Of a DNA stretch of 64,000 bases, positions 31,075 to 43,695 are shown one piece after another. Position numbers and translations under genes: made by a program. The stretch is from Amia ocellicauda (lineage: Eukaryota > Chordata > Actinopteri > Amiiformes > Amiidae), in assembly GCF_036373705.1 (NCBI RefSeq), contig NW_027102662.1, positions 682,001-746,000 of the forward strand, read 5' to 3'. Position 1 is the first letter of the stretch. Each line of letters begins with the position of its first letter. The notes beneath the pieces are model-generated. The model was not told where the DNA came from. It saw only the letters and a program-made list of their open reading frames with translations, and made no database searches.

Positions 31075-34000
31075 GTGAACTCCTCTGATGTCCCAATGAA
31101 CCTGGAACTATTACAAATGATAAATAATTTAAATAACCCCCAATTACCACCGATAGAATGTGAATTAACAGACTTACCGGTGAACCCCGACCTGTTACAG
31201 ATGGTCAATGATCTAAATAACCACCTCCCACCGGTAGCGCTTATAGAGGTTCACCCCCTAGTTCACCCCGATTTGTTTGAAATGGTGGAGGCTTTGGAGG
31301 AGCTACCCCGACCAAATTCTGCCCCTATTATAAATGATTTGAGACAATTAGAACACAGGATGGCGGCAGAAGCAGCCATCACTATAGAGGAGGGTCTTGA
31401 CATTAACCGGTTGGATATCTTTGAAGGACTTTTACAGGCTTTAAATGAGCCTCCTCAAAAAGGGGGTTTTGTAGATGTCAGCAGTGGGGGTGTTCGGAAT
31501 GTGGAGGGTTCTGAGACTGATAAGGCTGTGGAGGTCATGCTCTGTGAGAATGTAGGGGGTGAAGGCTTTGTTCAAAATGATGATGTGTCCAAGAGTACCA
31601 GTGATCCCGTGATTATAGATAGACCGGCCTATAACAATTTTGAAATGATTCAGCGTTTTAATTTTGCAGAACTTTTAAATTGTGACAATTATGCAGAAAT
31701 ATTTGTCAACATACACGAGGCCTTGCAGAAAATGCTTGAACAGGTTGCTGAAAGGGTCAGACCTCGAGATGTTGTACAGTTAGAACTCAGAGGGGATGAT
31801 TTGTTTAGCAACCTATCTGTAATGCTGAGTGGAGATAATTTAGATGTCTGGCTAAAATCGAAGCGTTATTGCAAAGTAACGCAGCCATCTTAGCTGATGA
31901 AAGTCTGTCTCTGGTAATGAATGTGGTTCGTAACCCTGAGGGTGGGGCGCTTAGAAGACTGTCGAAATGCTTGAAGAACGACATAATTAGGACCAAGCTC
32001 AGGCAATTAGTGGTGAGTTCCAGTGGGGACAATAAGCTCTGTTTTGCTTACAGTTTAATAAAACTACTCAGCCCCGACATGCCTGAACCCCAAGCTCTGC
32101 AAGAGGCTTTAATGCTTCATCAGAGGGCCGGCTTAAACTCTCAACAGATGGTTGCCTTTTCAGACATCACCAAGTTTGAGGAGTTGTTGTCTTTAAAAAT
32201 TGTTGTGTGGTACCGTTGTGAGGTAAAGGAAGTATTTGTGAAATTTCAGACACATCCTGAAACCCATACACAGACACTGTTTCTCTTCCTAAGTGATAGT
32301 CATTACTTTGGAATAAAGAGTTTGACGGCTTTTTTGGGTTGTTCGTATGTTTGTCATTGGTGTTATAAGGCCTTCAATGATAAGCTTAAGCACCGCTGTG
32401 ACGGTTACTGTAACGTCTGTTTCAATCCGCAATGTCGTAAGGGTTTGGCCCCTACCATCCGATGTAAAGATTGCTTAAGGATTTGTCTCTCAGCGTTCTG
32501 TTTTTCCGAGCATAAGGTACAGAGGGCCGCTGCTGAGGGGGTTAAAAAACGGAGTTATTGTGATCAAACTAAATATTGCCCGCAGTGTTGCCTCCAGTAC
32601 CGTTTTCATGAGGTTAAACCACACAAATGTCTGGAGCCGAGATGCAGGATCTGTAATGCTGATTTAACCCCGGGGTCCGAACACCAGTGCTTTATTCAGC
32701 CGGTTAAAAAGGAGCCGCCGCACAACCGGTATGTCTTTTTTGCTTTTGAATGCCGGCAAGAAAACGGGGTCCACGTTGCTAATTATATACACTGTATTGA
32801 CATGTTGGATCGTGAGTGGTCAGCTAGCGGTGAGAGTTGTGTCAGGGATTTCTTTACGCGGTATCGCGGTCCAAAATACCTCAATTACACATTTATTGCC
32901 CACAATGCTAAGGGTTATGATTCTTACATTTTGATGAAGTATCTGGTGGAAAATGGGGTGACCCCAAAAATAATAGCTCAGGGTAGCAAGATCATGTGTT
33001 TCACCGACGAAGCTTTCAACTAACGTTACATAGACTCGTTAAATTTCCTCCCCATGAAATTGAGCGCTTTGCCTAAGGCTCTGGGTTTTGAGGCTCAGAA
33101 GAAAGGTTGGTTCTGCCATTTTTTTAATACTAAGGACACTCAAAATTATCGAGGGTCCTACCCGCCCGCCTCTTATTATGGGGTTGATACTATGATGTCT
33201 CATGAGAGGGAGGAATTCTTTAAATGGTACAATACGGTTAAGGGAGGTGTTTTTGATTTCCGAGAAGAGATGGCCGCTTATTGTAAAAATGATGTGGTGA
33301 TCCTTAAAGAAGCCTGTGTGCGTTTCCGCGCCGAGGTTATCAACACATCGGGTCTCGACCCTTTGCAAAGTGTGACCATAGCGTCTCTCTGCATGAAAAT
33401 GTATCGGTCCAATTTCTTGCAGAAAAACACTATAGCGGTCACCACTTCTGACAACTATCGTGCTAGACAAAAGAACTTTTCGACTGTCTCCATACAGTGG
33501 CTGGAATACCTGAGTGCCCGGGATAACATCTTCATCAGACATGCTTTAAATCAAGGGGAAGTCAAAATGGGGCCTTATTACTTAGACGGTTTTAGCGACG
33601 TGTCCGGGCGGCGTACCGCTTATGAGTTTGCAGGTTGTATTTACCATGGCTGTCCTCAGTGCTTCGACCCAAACACCTTTAACCCCGTAACACAAAAACT
33701 CTGCGGTGATATGTACTATGATTTCCAGGAACGAATTGAAACTTTAAAAAACACCTATGGTTTGAACGTGCTGGTGATTTGGAAACACGAGTGGACGACC
33801 CTGAAGCAACAGGAAGCGGGTGGACAACGGTTTATGGAAACCTTGGACTTTCCTGAACGTCTAGAGCCCCGGGATGCGTTATTTGGGGGTCGTACCAACG
33901 CCCTCTGTTTACATTATGAGGTAAAGGAGGGTGAGAGAGTAGATTACTATGATTTCACCAGTCTGTACCCTTATGTCAACAAGACCAAAATGTACCCGGT

Positions 34001-34712
34001 GGGGCGTCCAACCATTGTTTATCGTGACTTTCTCGAAATCGGACATTACTTTGGTTTGATCAAAGTCACCATGTACCCTCCTCGCGAGCTGTTCTTACCC
34101 GTGTTGCCTTACTGGTGTTCGGGAAAATTGATGTTCCCTCTGTGTAGAACGTGTGTGGAAACTGAAAATCAAACTACCTCTTGTCTGCACAGTGATGAAG
34201 AGAGAGCGCTGACGGGTGTTACCACGGCTTACGCCCGGCTTGAACTGTACAACTTAATGGATCAGTTGCAGGAACGCACGCTCTATCATGATACTGACTC
34301 TGTAATCTTTGTCACCAGGCCAGGGGATTGGGTCCCTCCCCTCGGGGACTACCTTGGGGAGTTAACGAGCGAACTAGATCCTCAGGACCACATAGTGGAG
34401 TTTGTTTCAGGGGGTCCTAAGACTTACGCATACAGAACGGCTGCGGGTAAGACCTGTATGAAAGTTAAGGGTTTCACTCTGAACCATTGTAACAACAAGC
34501 TCATTAACATCAAGTCTCTGACGACCCTGGTAGAAAGTTTTGTAACCGAGAAAGACGCGCCTCCTCGTGAGATTATTACAGCCGGAAATCAGATCTATCG
34601 CAATAAAAAGGGGTACACGTTGGAAAATAGATCACTAAACAAACGATTCAGGGTGGTGTACAATAAAAGAGTGTTGAAGACTGATTATACCACTCTGCCT
34701 TATGGATATTAG
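31075..34712 (+). pseudogene. DNA polymerase B (copy C)
   Basis: Same gene as 12714-16846. The Leu-rich repeated motif, Cys-rich segments, exonuclease motif, DFTSLYPYVN and YHDTDSVIF are visible. Broken and shorter than the copy B gene. Confidence 0.9.
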
Positions 34713-35363
34713 CGGTGGTTTTGATAACAGACTTCAACACCCTTTCTCCTGTATTATAGCTGGTCCCTCCAATTCGGGGAAGAGCTATCTTATAAAGAAC
34801 ATCATAGAAGATGTGGACGCAACCAAGTCCCAAGCTCTTGACAACATAGTGTGGTGTTACTCTTGCTGGCAACCTCTCTACGATGATTTGGCTTCGAAAA
34901 AAAATAATCTGAAATTTGTGCAAGGTCTCCCCGCCTTGTTGTGTGGCGATGACTTGTTCCCGCCCGGTCAAACTAATCTAGTGATCCTTGATGACCTGAT
35001 GGAGCAGGCCGGTGACAACAGTGAAGTGGAAAAAGCTTTCACAAAGTACACTCATCATAGGAATTTAAGTATTATTTATTTAGTTCAAAATCTATTTTTT
35101 CAAGGTAAAAAAAGCCGCACTATTAATTTAAATGCCAATTATATAATTCTTTTTAAAAACCCCAGAGATAAACTACAGGTCACCGTCTTGGCTCGTCAAA
35201 TGTACCCTAACCAGACCAAGTTCTTTTTGGAGGCATTTGAGGATGCCACCAAAAAACCCTACGGGTACTTGATTGCAGACTTAAAAGCACAAACCCCAGA
35301 AGACTAACAGGTTTGTGCCCGCCCGATTGGCCGGCAGTGTATGTGCTAAAGAAAAGGAAATAA
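34702..35363 (+). pseudogene. Packaging ATPase (copy C)
   Basis: Walker A GPSNSGKS and Walker B NLVILDDL kept; broken. Overlaps the polymerase end as elsewhere. Confidence 0.9.
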
Positions 35364-35369
35364 ATAAGA

Positions 35370-35705
35370 ATGTCTGTTCGGATTAAAAGAAATCTGCCAC
35401 TTTTGCAAATGTTATTTGAGGGGAGCCCGCGCCATAGGAAAGCTGTGCTGGCAGGGGCCCCCTCGGATTTGATCGAGACCCTGTGTGAAATAGCTTTTAA
35501 CATCTTACGTGGTAATATACCCCTAACCCCTTCTCAACATTCTAAACTCAAAAAACAAAAAGCGGTTATCAAGATCATCGCTAATAAGAAGTATTCTATT
35601 AAAAGAAAAAGAAAGAAGATTAATCAAACCGGGGGTTTTATAGGACCGCTGTTGAGCATAGCCGTGCCTTTCCTAACCAGTCTTCTAGCTTCCAGAGTGG
35701 GTTAA
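35370..35705 (+). CDS. 111-residue basic protein (copy C)
   Basis: Whole frame, nearly identical to the copies at 824 and 17514. Confidence 0.7.
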   Translation: MSVRIKRNLPLLQMLFEGSPRHRKAVLAGAPSDLIETLCEIAFNILRGNIPLTPSQHSKLKKQKAVIKIIANKKYSIKRKRKKINQTGGFIGPLLSIAVPFLTSLLASRVG

Positions 35706-35707
35706 TA

Positions 35708-36451
35708 ATGGAATATGCTCAGAAAATGTTTTTGATCCCTCAGGAGCAGCTTGAGAAACTGAGAAAAAATGTTGTCGGGCCAGAGCCCATTAGACAAACG
35801 GCCGAAAACAACCTGGACTCTGAAATGAAAGCTATACAGGCCAGGGCCGATTTAAATCAGTATTCCAAAGCCCAGTTGTATACCAACACGTTACAGCGCT
35901 ACCTCCATTTGGTTAGACAGGGTGAAAAAGATCAAAACATTTTAACTTTAACCATGGCCTCTCAAGAAAATGGTTCTGGGGCTGATGCGGGGGGTACGGT
36001 TGATAAAGATGTTGCGGTGACCGAACCTGTTGAGAGTTCAGAGGGAGATGTTGTAACGGATGTTTTGAGAAACATGCCGGCCAGAAGCAAAAGACATGCA
36101 GAATATATCCTGCACAAAATGGTTCAGAAACCGCGGGTAACGGCTTGGAATGAACAGGGTGAATTTGTTTTTAAAGGACAACTGATCAAAGGTTCACACA
36201 TGTTTGATTTGTTGAAGAGTGTCACTAGCACTAATAAGGTACCCGATAGTCGCCGACCTGTAGGCTGGAATGCTTTCCTACAGGCGATGGCCTGTCTGAA
36301 CATGCCCCAATCCACAGTTCCTAACCAGGAAACGCGACAAAAATTCCATCTGTGTAAAGAGGTGGAGCCTGATCTGACTCCGATATCTCATTACTCTGAC
36401 CGTGCTGAGCGACCATCCTCAGGATCAATCCATCGTTGGGAAGCTTATTAA
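35708..36451 (+). CDS. 247-residue unknown virion-region protein (copy C)
   Basis: Whole frame, nearly identical to 17852-18595. Followed by AATAAA at 36581-36586. Confidence 0.75.
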   Translation: MEYAQKMFLIPQEQLEKLRKNVVGPEPIRQTAENNLDSEMKAIQARADLNQYSKAQLYTNTLQRYLHLVRQGEKDQNILTLTMASQENGSGADAGGTVDKDVAVTEPVESSEGDVVTDVLRNMPARSKRHAEYILHKMVQKPRVTAWNEQGEFVFKGQLIKGSHMFDLLKSVTSTNKVPDSRRPVGWNAFLQAMACLNMPQSTVPNQETRQKFHLCKEVEPDLTPISHYSDRAERPSSGSIHRWEAY

Positions 36452-36630
36452 TCTCATGTTTTTATTTGTCTCCCCTGTAAATAATGACCCGACAAACAAT
36501 TTTTTATTTAATTTTTTTTATTTTCAAATGTTGTACATTTATTTATAACATAACCCCTGCTTTGTATTAGAATTGTTTTGAATAAAAACTAAACTAATGA
36601 TTCAAAGGCTGTTTTCATTATTTTTTCACC

Positions 36631-37203
36631 TTAACACGCATGACATCTTTTAAAATCCTCACAAGAACACCCCATCTGTATACATGGCTGGCTAGGGTCG
36701 TAAGTCATTGTGTTATAAGGGGGGGTCCACAGTGTACTGACAAACTCTGCCACTTTTTTATCATTTTGGCCTAAATCCTCACTGTACAAGGCCATAATAT
36801 CGGGGTATGACCTTCCTTTAGATCTATGATATAAGAAAAACACACAGTGTTGACCACAAGTGAAGGTCTGAAGACTTTGTACTTGACGACCGCTGTAAAT
36901 GGTTTCTTGACAGTTGTTGAGCAGAAAGTTATTGATCTTCCGAGGGAAAGGTCTGAAATCCGGGGGGTTTCCATAGGAATCAAAAAATTCACCACGGTGG
37001 TCCTCCCTTAGATAAATAGCCAGCCAATGTTCTCCGGGCATATTTTTAGGGTGTGTGTTGATTATGTACATTGCAGGTAAATTCTTGATCTTAAATTTAG
37101 GCAGCTGATCGCAGGCGTAGACTCCTTGAAACAGTTTCCGTGAGCCGGCCAGGGCATTCATGATGTGGTTGAGCTCTCTGGTGTTCATTTTAATAATAAT
37201 CAT
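36631..37203 (-). CDS. Adenain-like maturation protease (copy C)
   Basis: 190 residues, looks whole. Catalytic residues by alignment with adenovirus protease: His59 (GEHW), Asp75 (FFDSYG), Gln109 (VQSLQ, oxyanion) and Cys116 (TCGQHC). The Gln-to-Cys spacing of seven matches adenain. A Cys-rich C-terminus (MGCSCEDFKRCHAC) extends beyond the catalytic core. Cleaves virion precursors in related viruses (peptidase family C5). It is the first gene at the 3' end of the leftward virion block. Confidence 0.94.
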   Translation of the reverse strand: MIIIKMNTRELNHIMNALAGSRKLFQGVYACDQLPKFKIKNLPAMYIINTHPKNMPGEHWLAIYLREDHRGEFFDSYGNPPDFRPFPRKINNFLLNNCQETIYSGRQVQSLQTFTCGQHCVFFLYHRSKGRSYPDIMALYSEDLGQNDKKVAEFVSTLWTPPYNTMTYDPSQPCIQMGCSCEDFKRCHAC

Positions 37204-38774
37204 ACAGAACGTTTCTCCTCTGATTCACCTCAATAATGTTGTCAAACACAGCATACACGACCATATTTACAGTGCGTGGTAGAGGCTGCTTGAAACGCAT
37301 CTCCAAACGCATATTGCCCGTCTTCATCAGTGAAAAATGTTGTCCACACTCTTCATCAGGGGTCAGGTTGAAACCGTTCAGGGTGTAACCGCTGCAGTAT
37401 TCCCGGCGATCGATCAGCAGAGTTTGATCCTTGAGATGACGACCCGTAGCCAGTACTAGACTGTAATATTCACGAACCGCATTGCCGTTTTCAAAGTCAG
37501 GTTGAAAAGGTCTGGATGGAACCTGCACACCATCGACGTACAACGCTATAAATTCCGCGTTAAAATGTTTAAAGTTAAAGGGGTTCTTGTTGTAAACCCC
37601 GGTAAATGCATCATTATCCACGAGACCTATAATAACCTGTTTTGGGAGCTGTCCTAGAAACAGATTTTCCTGGTTCATCACCCGTGTCCCTGCGGGGATA
37701 CTGTGGACTTTCATATAGACTCTTTCGATCGGGTACTTGGCGTTTGCCGTCATTAACGCCTGCGTGTGTCCTAGTTTAACCGCCGGGGAGACGGACACTT
37801 TCTTCACAAACAGCGAGGCCAATAATATGGTCAGTTTATATTTTTCAGTATCAGGGGTCATCAGACAAAAAGCACTTTTACTACGGATCATTTTAATTTT
37901 AATGTCTACCCCGTTGAGCATGAGTTTTTCTTGGAAAAATATGTCTGCATGGATATGCCCCATTAGCTCAAAGGTCCTCCCTTCTGTTGAAGAGGCCGTT
38001 CTTTTTTGCAAACCCTTATTGAGTCCCTCTGGATCCTTGTCGTCTATAGCTTCCAGGATGTCTTTGAAGAAAAGGCCGGGGCTGTACTGTTTGCTCAGGG
38101 TCTCCTCACTATAATTAAGGATACACTCCATCATGGCTCTATAGGGGTAAGTATTGCTGCTTTGACTAATGAACTGATCTCCCAGGGTCACATCCACCTG
38201 TGAAAACATGGTGGCCACCGGGTAATTGATGACCCCAGCGTTGGCCGTCTTCTCGATTGCATCGCCATCCTCATCAGTCACTTTACAGTTCATTAAAATA
38301 AATGTGTTATTCAAATCAATATAATCCTCGCCATTGCCAGCTATAAAAAACTCCAGAGGGGCCGTGTCTGAAATTTCCACGATATGTTGGAGAATGAGAG
38401 ATTCTTCGTTTTTTGTTAGCCACGGATCTTCGTCGCCCTGGTGGACACATGCTGTTTCTTCTTTTACCCCCCCTCCTCGCCATTACCATGAGACCCGAAC
38501 CCTCCTGATGCTCATGGCTAGCTGCCCGGTTCATAACATTGGTGAACACGTCACTAACAATATTTTTAGCCGCTGATTTCAAGTGGGGTCTGGCTATAGC
38601 AAAGCCTCTCTTAAGCAGGGGTACGGCCATTCTAAAGAGACCACGAAAGAGTCCTCCTAGACCGGCGCCATACATTGTGGGGGCTCCTACAATACCGGGC
38701 AAGCCGTTCCCGGCTTGCATCTTGTAATAATCCACATAGGCGCTAGGATCTACATAACCCCTCGAGGTAGCCAT
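37190..38774 (-). pseudogene. Major capsid and pVI-like genes, merged region (copy C)
   Basis: Contains most of the double jelly-roll major capsid gene and the N-terminal two-thirds of the pVI-like gene. The capsid body (TMFSQVDVTLGD, EYCSGYTLNGFNL, MRLEMRFKQPLP) reads over a long distance here. The pVI-like N-terminus MATSRGYVDPSAYVDYYK is clear. Broken at the boundary of the two genes. Confidence 0.85.
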
Positions 38775-38775
38775 T

Positions 38776-39504
38776 TTAATAATGTACACACTGTTTCAGG
38801 GGTCGAAAATGTAGTTTGACAATAACTTTACCGAAGCGGAAGGGTACGTTGATATTCTGATCCGATTTGACTTCGATCGTGATGTTGTCAAAGTGGGTCT
38901 TTGAGACTGGTACGTAGTGTGGCTTGTCATAAGTAATTGTGACCATGTCATTGCTTTTACCTTTAATAAGTACATTTCTCAAAAGGGGGACATAACTATC
39001 CCCGACCCTCTGGTGGGTTATGATATCCGTATACACATAAAGAGTGTAAAAGCCGCCCCACCACTTCTGAGAACCTGCTCTCTGTGTCAGAATAGAACCC
39101 TAATATACGCCCCAGTTGGCCGCTGGTTTGAATGCTAATACCTGGTTTTGACACCTTGTACACTCTGTTTTTAATAGGGTTGTAATATAGCTTGATGTTG
39201 GGGGTGCCTTCTGAGAACTGTTTATGAATCTCATCTAATATTTTATCCACATTGTCATAATAACCTCCTTGTATCGTGAATATCCATTGATTTTAACATC
39301 ATCAAAAATGGCGAAGGTGGCATCCTTATCTTGTAAAACAGCCCAAGTGTAAGGATACTGTATTTCCGCCAACCCCACTTCCCACGACCCCCTTAGATCT
39401 ATAGATTTTCCAAATTGTACCGTGTAACTGGATATTTCATTTTTAGGGTATATATCGAGAGAGGCGTTACTGGGTAGAGTCACGTAGAAGCCTCCTGATT
39501 CCAT
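38776..39504 (-). pseudogene. Penton-like minor capsid protein (copy C)
   Basis: Same gene as 55156-55888, about 243 codons long, broken in this copy. Confidence 0.78.
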
Positions 39505-39550
39505 CTTGAGTATCGAGAGTAATGCCCCCAACACACCCGCGGGCATGTTG

Positions 39551-40657
39551 TTATAAGGATTGAATATCGCAAACCTGTTGTTCCGGGACCCAACTATTGA
39601 ACTTTTCAGGCCATCCAAGCCATTTCACCAACACGTATTTTTTCCGGTTCTGGGTTTTTTCAGCTAATATCTTTTCAACTCTGTATACACTGTCTTTACC
39701 CACAATAATTTTTTGTAACTCGGCTTCGTAAAACGTTCCTTCTATATCCTCCCCGTCATAGTCTTTTAACCGGTACACGGGGGGGTCTCAAGCCAACTGT
39801 TCGGTAACTGTAAAATATTCGTCAGAAAATGTTTGTTCATAACCTTTGGCAAAAGTACTCCTTAGCTTTGAAACGCGAACCACATCACCGATGTTGAACT
39901 TATAAGTAGTTTTTCCCTTCTTAATAAATGGTCCGTATAATTCTTTATAGACCTTAAAAGAATTACTTTGATCAACATCTATAGGCTTCATTTTAATACT
40001 GGTGTGATACCCTTGGTTGTAAGCATCGATAAAATCCTGAACTTTATCAAAATACTTGAACGTGTTGACCGCTGTAAAATATCTCCAGATTTTGGTCTTC
40101 ATGGTGCGGTTAAACCTCTCCACTACCAATGCCTTAAGCTCATTACCGGTGGTGAAATGATGTATTTTGTGTCTCTTCAGTAGATTCTGAAATTCTCTGT
40201 TGAGAAACTCTTTTCCTTTATCAGTCTGCAGTTTTTTAGGACATCGACCCTGGGACAATATATCCTCAAAGGCCCTTGTCACCGCCCGACCTGTTTTTTT
40301 ATGTAGAATGCGAGCCCAGGCATATTTTGATAACACATCGATACACATCAACATCAATTTGTGACCATTGTTATGTTTTGATAAATTTGACATATCGACT
40401 AGATCCATTTGCCATTGTGAGTCTATGTCAGTTGCATATACGCGGTTTCTTTTAAAGTTAATCCTGAGAGGTTTATGTAAGGTATAGGCGTCTTGTTCCC
40501 GTAACCATTCTGAAACAACCACATCATTAACCTTCACTCCGGCCTCAGCGAGTCCTCTTTGAAAACCCTTCTTACCCGCCAAACCCCCAATCTTGGCTGG
40601 GTTGTAGTATAGTTCCTGCATTTGGGGAGCTTGCCGAGTCATTCTGTCAAATAACCA
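39551..40657 (-). pseudogene. Chromodomain integrase (copy C)
   Basis: rve core with WQMDLVD, LQTDKGKEF and VVERFNRT, plus the C-terminal chromodomain YVLVKWLGWPEKFNSW. Broken. TATA-like box just upstream as in the other copies. Confidence 0.92.
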
Positions 40658-40814
40658 AACAGACCCACACTATGCGCAAAGTTTTTATACAAGGTTTTTT
40701 ATTCAACTTCAGGAGAGCAGATACCCCTTTTTAGACATTTGAGAAAAGTATAACATACACAACAATTTTTTCTACGGTCCAGACAAAAAGAAATCAGATG
40801 ATTGGTTACTTGAT

Positions 40815-41207
40815 CTATATCAACAAATATACCTGTTTCTTTATCTTGTAGGCACACACCTCAGTTACATATGTAAATAAAACAACAATATGACCTATTT
40901 TAAAAGTAAACAGAGGTGTATTAAACATGCTCAGCAAAAGGTCATACAGATGTTGATGATATGGCCTAATATCATTCTTGGCCCCCTTGAGCGCTTCATC
41001 CCAGTGTTCGTACCCCCCGGTCTTTGTTACAGCAGCCATTCACTTTTCCAGGTTTGAAAGTTGATCCTCATCGATGGTTAAATCTGTAGAGAAAAGGCTC
41101 GCGTTGGCTACTTTTCTGTCAAGCACATGGTGTAATAGCGCTCTCAGGTTAGCTACAGAGTGTTGATGACAGAACCAGTTGCAGAAGCAGTCCAGAACAT
41201 TCCCCAT
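40815..41207 (-). pseudogene. Bcl-2-like small protein (copy C)
   Basis: Same gene as 6454-6846, with the BH1-like FKIGHIVVLF kept; broken in this copy. Confidence 0.4.
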
Positions 41208-41219
41208 GTTCAAAGTCCC

Positions 41220-42068
41220 TTAGTTCAGGTCAGAGTCTGAATCAGTGGCGTAGATGTCGAATTCCTCGTCGCTGCCCCCAGCTTTAACTTCTTTACTGAA
41301 GAAATAAGCTTTTAGCTTGCCAGCGGTTTTTCTACTCGGCTCATCCAGGTCATTGACCAGCTGCCCAAGTTTCTCTATTATAAACGGCTCCTTTTTCAGC
41401 TCCAGCAAAATCTCATCTATGATTTTCTGGACTTGTCCCGCAGTGACATGTATGTGGGAGTAAGACAGCGCCTTGATTAGTGCCGGTTTCAGCCACGGTT
41501 TGTTCAGTCTTCTGTAAAACACGTTGAAATAGAACAGGAAATAGTAACGGTCTGGTTCAAACAAACAACTGTGTCTCAACTGACTGGGGTGATTCACTTC
41601 ACACCCCCGACAGACTTCTTTCAGAGCTCGGTCGATGAGAGCACTCAGAATATACACCAGGGTGCTTTTAACCACTCTGCTTACTTGGTCACATACCCCG
41701 GGCATAAATCCTGCGTCTTCATCACGCCCCTGGGACAGTCCGATGCTCATTGGGTCGCCTGGTGGTTTGTGGGGTGTTTCTACATCCATTGGACTGACCC
41801 CCTCCTGAGACGCACAGACGGTAGACAGTTCGGCAAAATCGAGGCCCTCCATGAGCTCCAGAGGCTGGGGATCCCCGAGACTCATTTGGACATCCATCGC
41901 ACCGCATGTTGTTTCGTCCTGAGGGACCGGGGTCTGAGGTCTTGGAGGGTAACCGCAGTCAGAGGGTTCCAGAGTGTATACAAAATCTGGGGAATAGAAC
42001 CAGGGGTGATCCCGGGTTTGAAGAGGCCTGTAGAGCCTGTCGACGTCCGCAGCTTTCGGGTAAGACAT
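41220..42068 (-). CDS. 282-residue C-x2-C / H-x-C cluster protein (copy C)
   Basis: Whole frame, nearly the same as 6859-7707, with the Cys/His cluster CRGCEVNHPSQLRHSCL and acidic tail conserved. Confidence 0.6.
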   Translation of the reverse strand: MSYPKAADVDRLYRPLQTRDHPWFYSPDFVYTLEPSDCGYPPRPQTPVPQDETTCGAMDVQMSLGDPQPLELMEGLDFAELSTVCASQEGVSPMDVETPHKPPGDPMSIGLSQGRDEDAGFMPGVCDQVSRVVKSTLVYILSALIDRALKEVCRGCEVNHPSQLRHSCLFEPDRYYFLFYFNVFYRRLNKPWLKPALIKALSYSHIHVTAGQVQKIIDEILLELKKEPFIIEKLGQLVNDLDEPSRKTAGKLKAYFFSKEVKAGGSDEEFDIYATDSDSDLN

Positions 42069-42146
42069 TCTCTTTAATTTTAAACCATGAATGAATTGTT
42101 GCGCCTTTTATCCTATCTCTTCACTACGTCACGACACACCGCCCTC

Positions 42147-42737
42147 TTAGAAGAGAGTAGCCCCTGAGCCGTCAGACCCCCCTCCAAAACCCCACACGTC
42201 GTCGGTTTTATCATCGTCGTCGTCATTCAAGGGGGATATATAATCCATAATCCAGCATATTCTCCTTCTAACCAAATCCAGTTGCGAACATTTGGTCAAG
42301 ATGTCAAAACCATCATTTATACAGTTTATGACCTCTTTCAAGAACGGCCAGTCCACGGCGTCAAACATAATTTCAGTAACCTGTTTTTCTGGATCCTCCA
42401 CACCCCCTTCAATAGGGTTTGTAATCAGGGTACTGCTAAACAAAACCTTACGATCTGTAGTTTGAGATAGACTCTTCACCACTCTACCGTAGTTCTGCAA
42501 GCTTTCCCATTCACACCTTTCAAAACCCTGAGTCGGAGACTCCATTTCGCATTCTCTTGGACCCTCTTGCAAGCCTTCTAGAGTCTTATCCACAAGCCCC
42601 AGATCTCTCCAGGCCATCACCTTCAACCAGTCCTCATAAGAGTATTCAATTACCGTCTCAAAAGGTTCCAACGTACCCTCCTTCTCTCCCAAAGCAAAAA
42701 GCTCCACTCCAACATAGCTGGGATCCCTTTTAAAGCG
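42147..42737 (-). pseudogene. Acidic accessory protein, partial (copy C)
   Basis: Most of the gene at 23723-24433, lacking its N-terminal part where the element ends against tRNA-Val DNA. The open frame that continues across the junction is chance sequence in the repeat. Confidence 0.75.
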
Positions 42738-42933
42738 CAGGGCGACCTGCCTTTGAAAGAGTTTCCAAAGTGTCCTGATGTGCCCTTTAGCAATGCCAAA
42801 CAGGTCTGTGAAAATGGCATCCTTTCGCGGCACTTCAGACGCCATCTCACAGTCTAGCCGACCTGAAATGCGTGAGCCCGTTTTACCAGCAGGCTTCAAC
42901 GGTAACCGTTTGAAGCAAGACGTGGCGGTGTCA

Positions 42934-43006
42934 GTTTCCGTAGTGTAGCGGTTATCACGTTCGCCTAACACGCGAAAGGTCCCCGGTTCGAAACCGGGCG
43001 GAAACA
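42934..43006 (+). tRNA. tRNA-Val (AAC)
   Basis: Identical to the gene at 25053-25125: complete stems, anticodon loop CTAACAC, intact B box. The nearby T4 terminator found after other AAC copies is absent (reads CCATTTCATCC), so its transcript would run on further. Confidence 0.9.
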
Positions 43007-43170
43007 GCCTGCTGTGGGCCGGTCCATTTCATCCTGTTTGCCCTTGTGGTTCCCCGGAGGCGGTGGGTAGCTTTTCTTCATTGGAGTGCCCGAAATCGGT
43101 GCTCTCAGAGCGTCCGTCCGTCGACAGGTTGAAATTGTAAACGCTGGTGTAGCCACTTTTAATTAAAATC

Positions 43171-43227
43171 TGATGATGATGATGATGATGATGTTGTTGT
43201 TGTTGTTCTTGTTGTTGTTCTTGTTGT
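43171..43227 (+). repeat. GAT/GTT microsatellite
   Basis: (GAT)n then (GTT)n with TTC interruptions. Confidence 0.85.
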
Positions 43228-43605
43228 CATCGTGGTCGCCGTCATTATTATTGTTAAAGTAAAGCAGTAGTTAGATTTGTTGCTACCGTAAGGTGCAGAA
43301 GGCACAATAGCTCTGTGATTGTCTGATGGTGGCACAAGACAAGCAGCAGCTGTTTGAACAAGCCATTGAGCATCACCTTGTTGGGGTAAGTGTAAGTCTT
43401 GTCATAGCTCAGGGCGTTCTTCCTTTGAAAGAGTTTCCAAAGTGTCCTGATGTGCCCTTTAGCAATGCCAAACAGGTCAGTGAAAATGGCATCCTTTCGC
43501 CGCACTTCAGACGACATCTCACAGCCTAGCCGACCTGAATCACCTGAGCCCGTTTTACCAGCAGGCTTTAACGGTAACCATTTGAAGCAAGAGGCAGCGG
43601 TGTCA

Positions 43606-43678
43606 GTTTCCGTAGTGTAGCGGTTATCACGTTCGCCCAACGCGCGAAAGGTCCCCGGTTCGAAACCGGGCGGAAACA
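43606..43678 (+). tRNA. tRNA-Val (AAC), altered anticodon loop
   Basis: Acceptor, T stem and B box intact and anticodon AAC present. The loop reads CCAACGC, replacing the near-invariant U33 with C, so it is probably impaired. T4 at 43692-43695. Confidence 0.75.
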
Positions 43679-43691
43679 GCCTACTGTGCCC

Positions 43692-43695
43692 TTTT
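43692..43695 (+). terminator. Pol III T4 terminator
   Basis: TTTT 14 bases after the tRNA. Confidence 0.55.

Larger units (their letters stand above)
27577..42737 (+). mobile_element. Polinton/Maverick copy C, right tip missing
   Basis: Begins with an intact left terminal repeat and carries the standard gene order. It stops inside the acidic accessory gene near 42737, where tRNA-Val repeat DNA takes over at a short shared GCG. The right terminal repeat is absent. Broken inside, about nine breaks. It has the best-looking protease, a long uninterrupted capsid region and a whole 282-residue gene. Confidence 0.96.
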
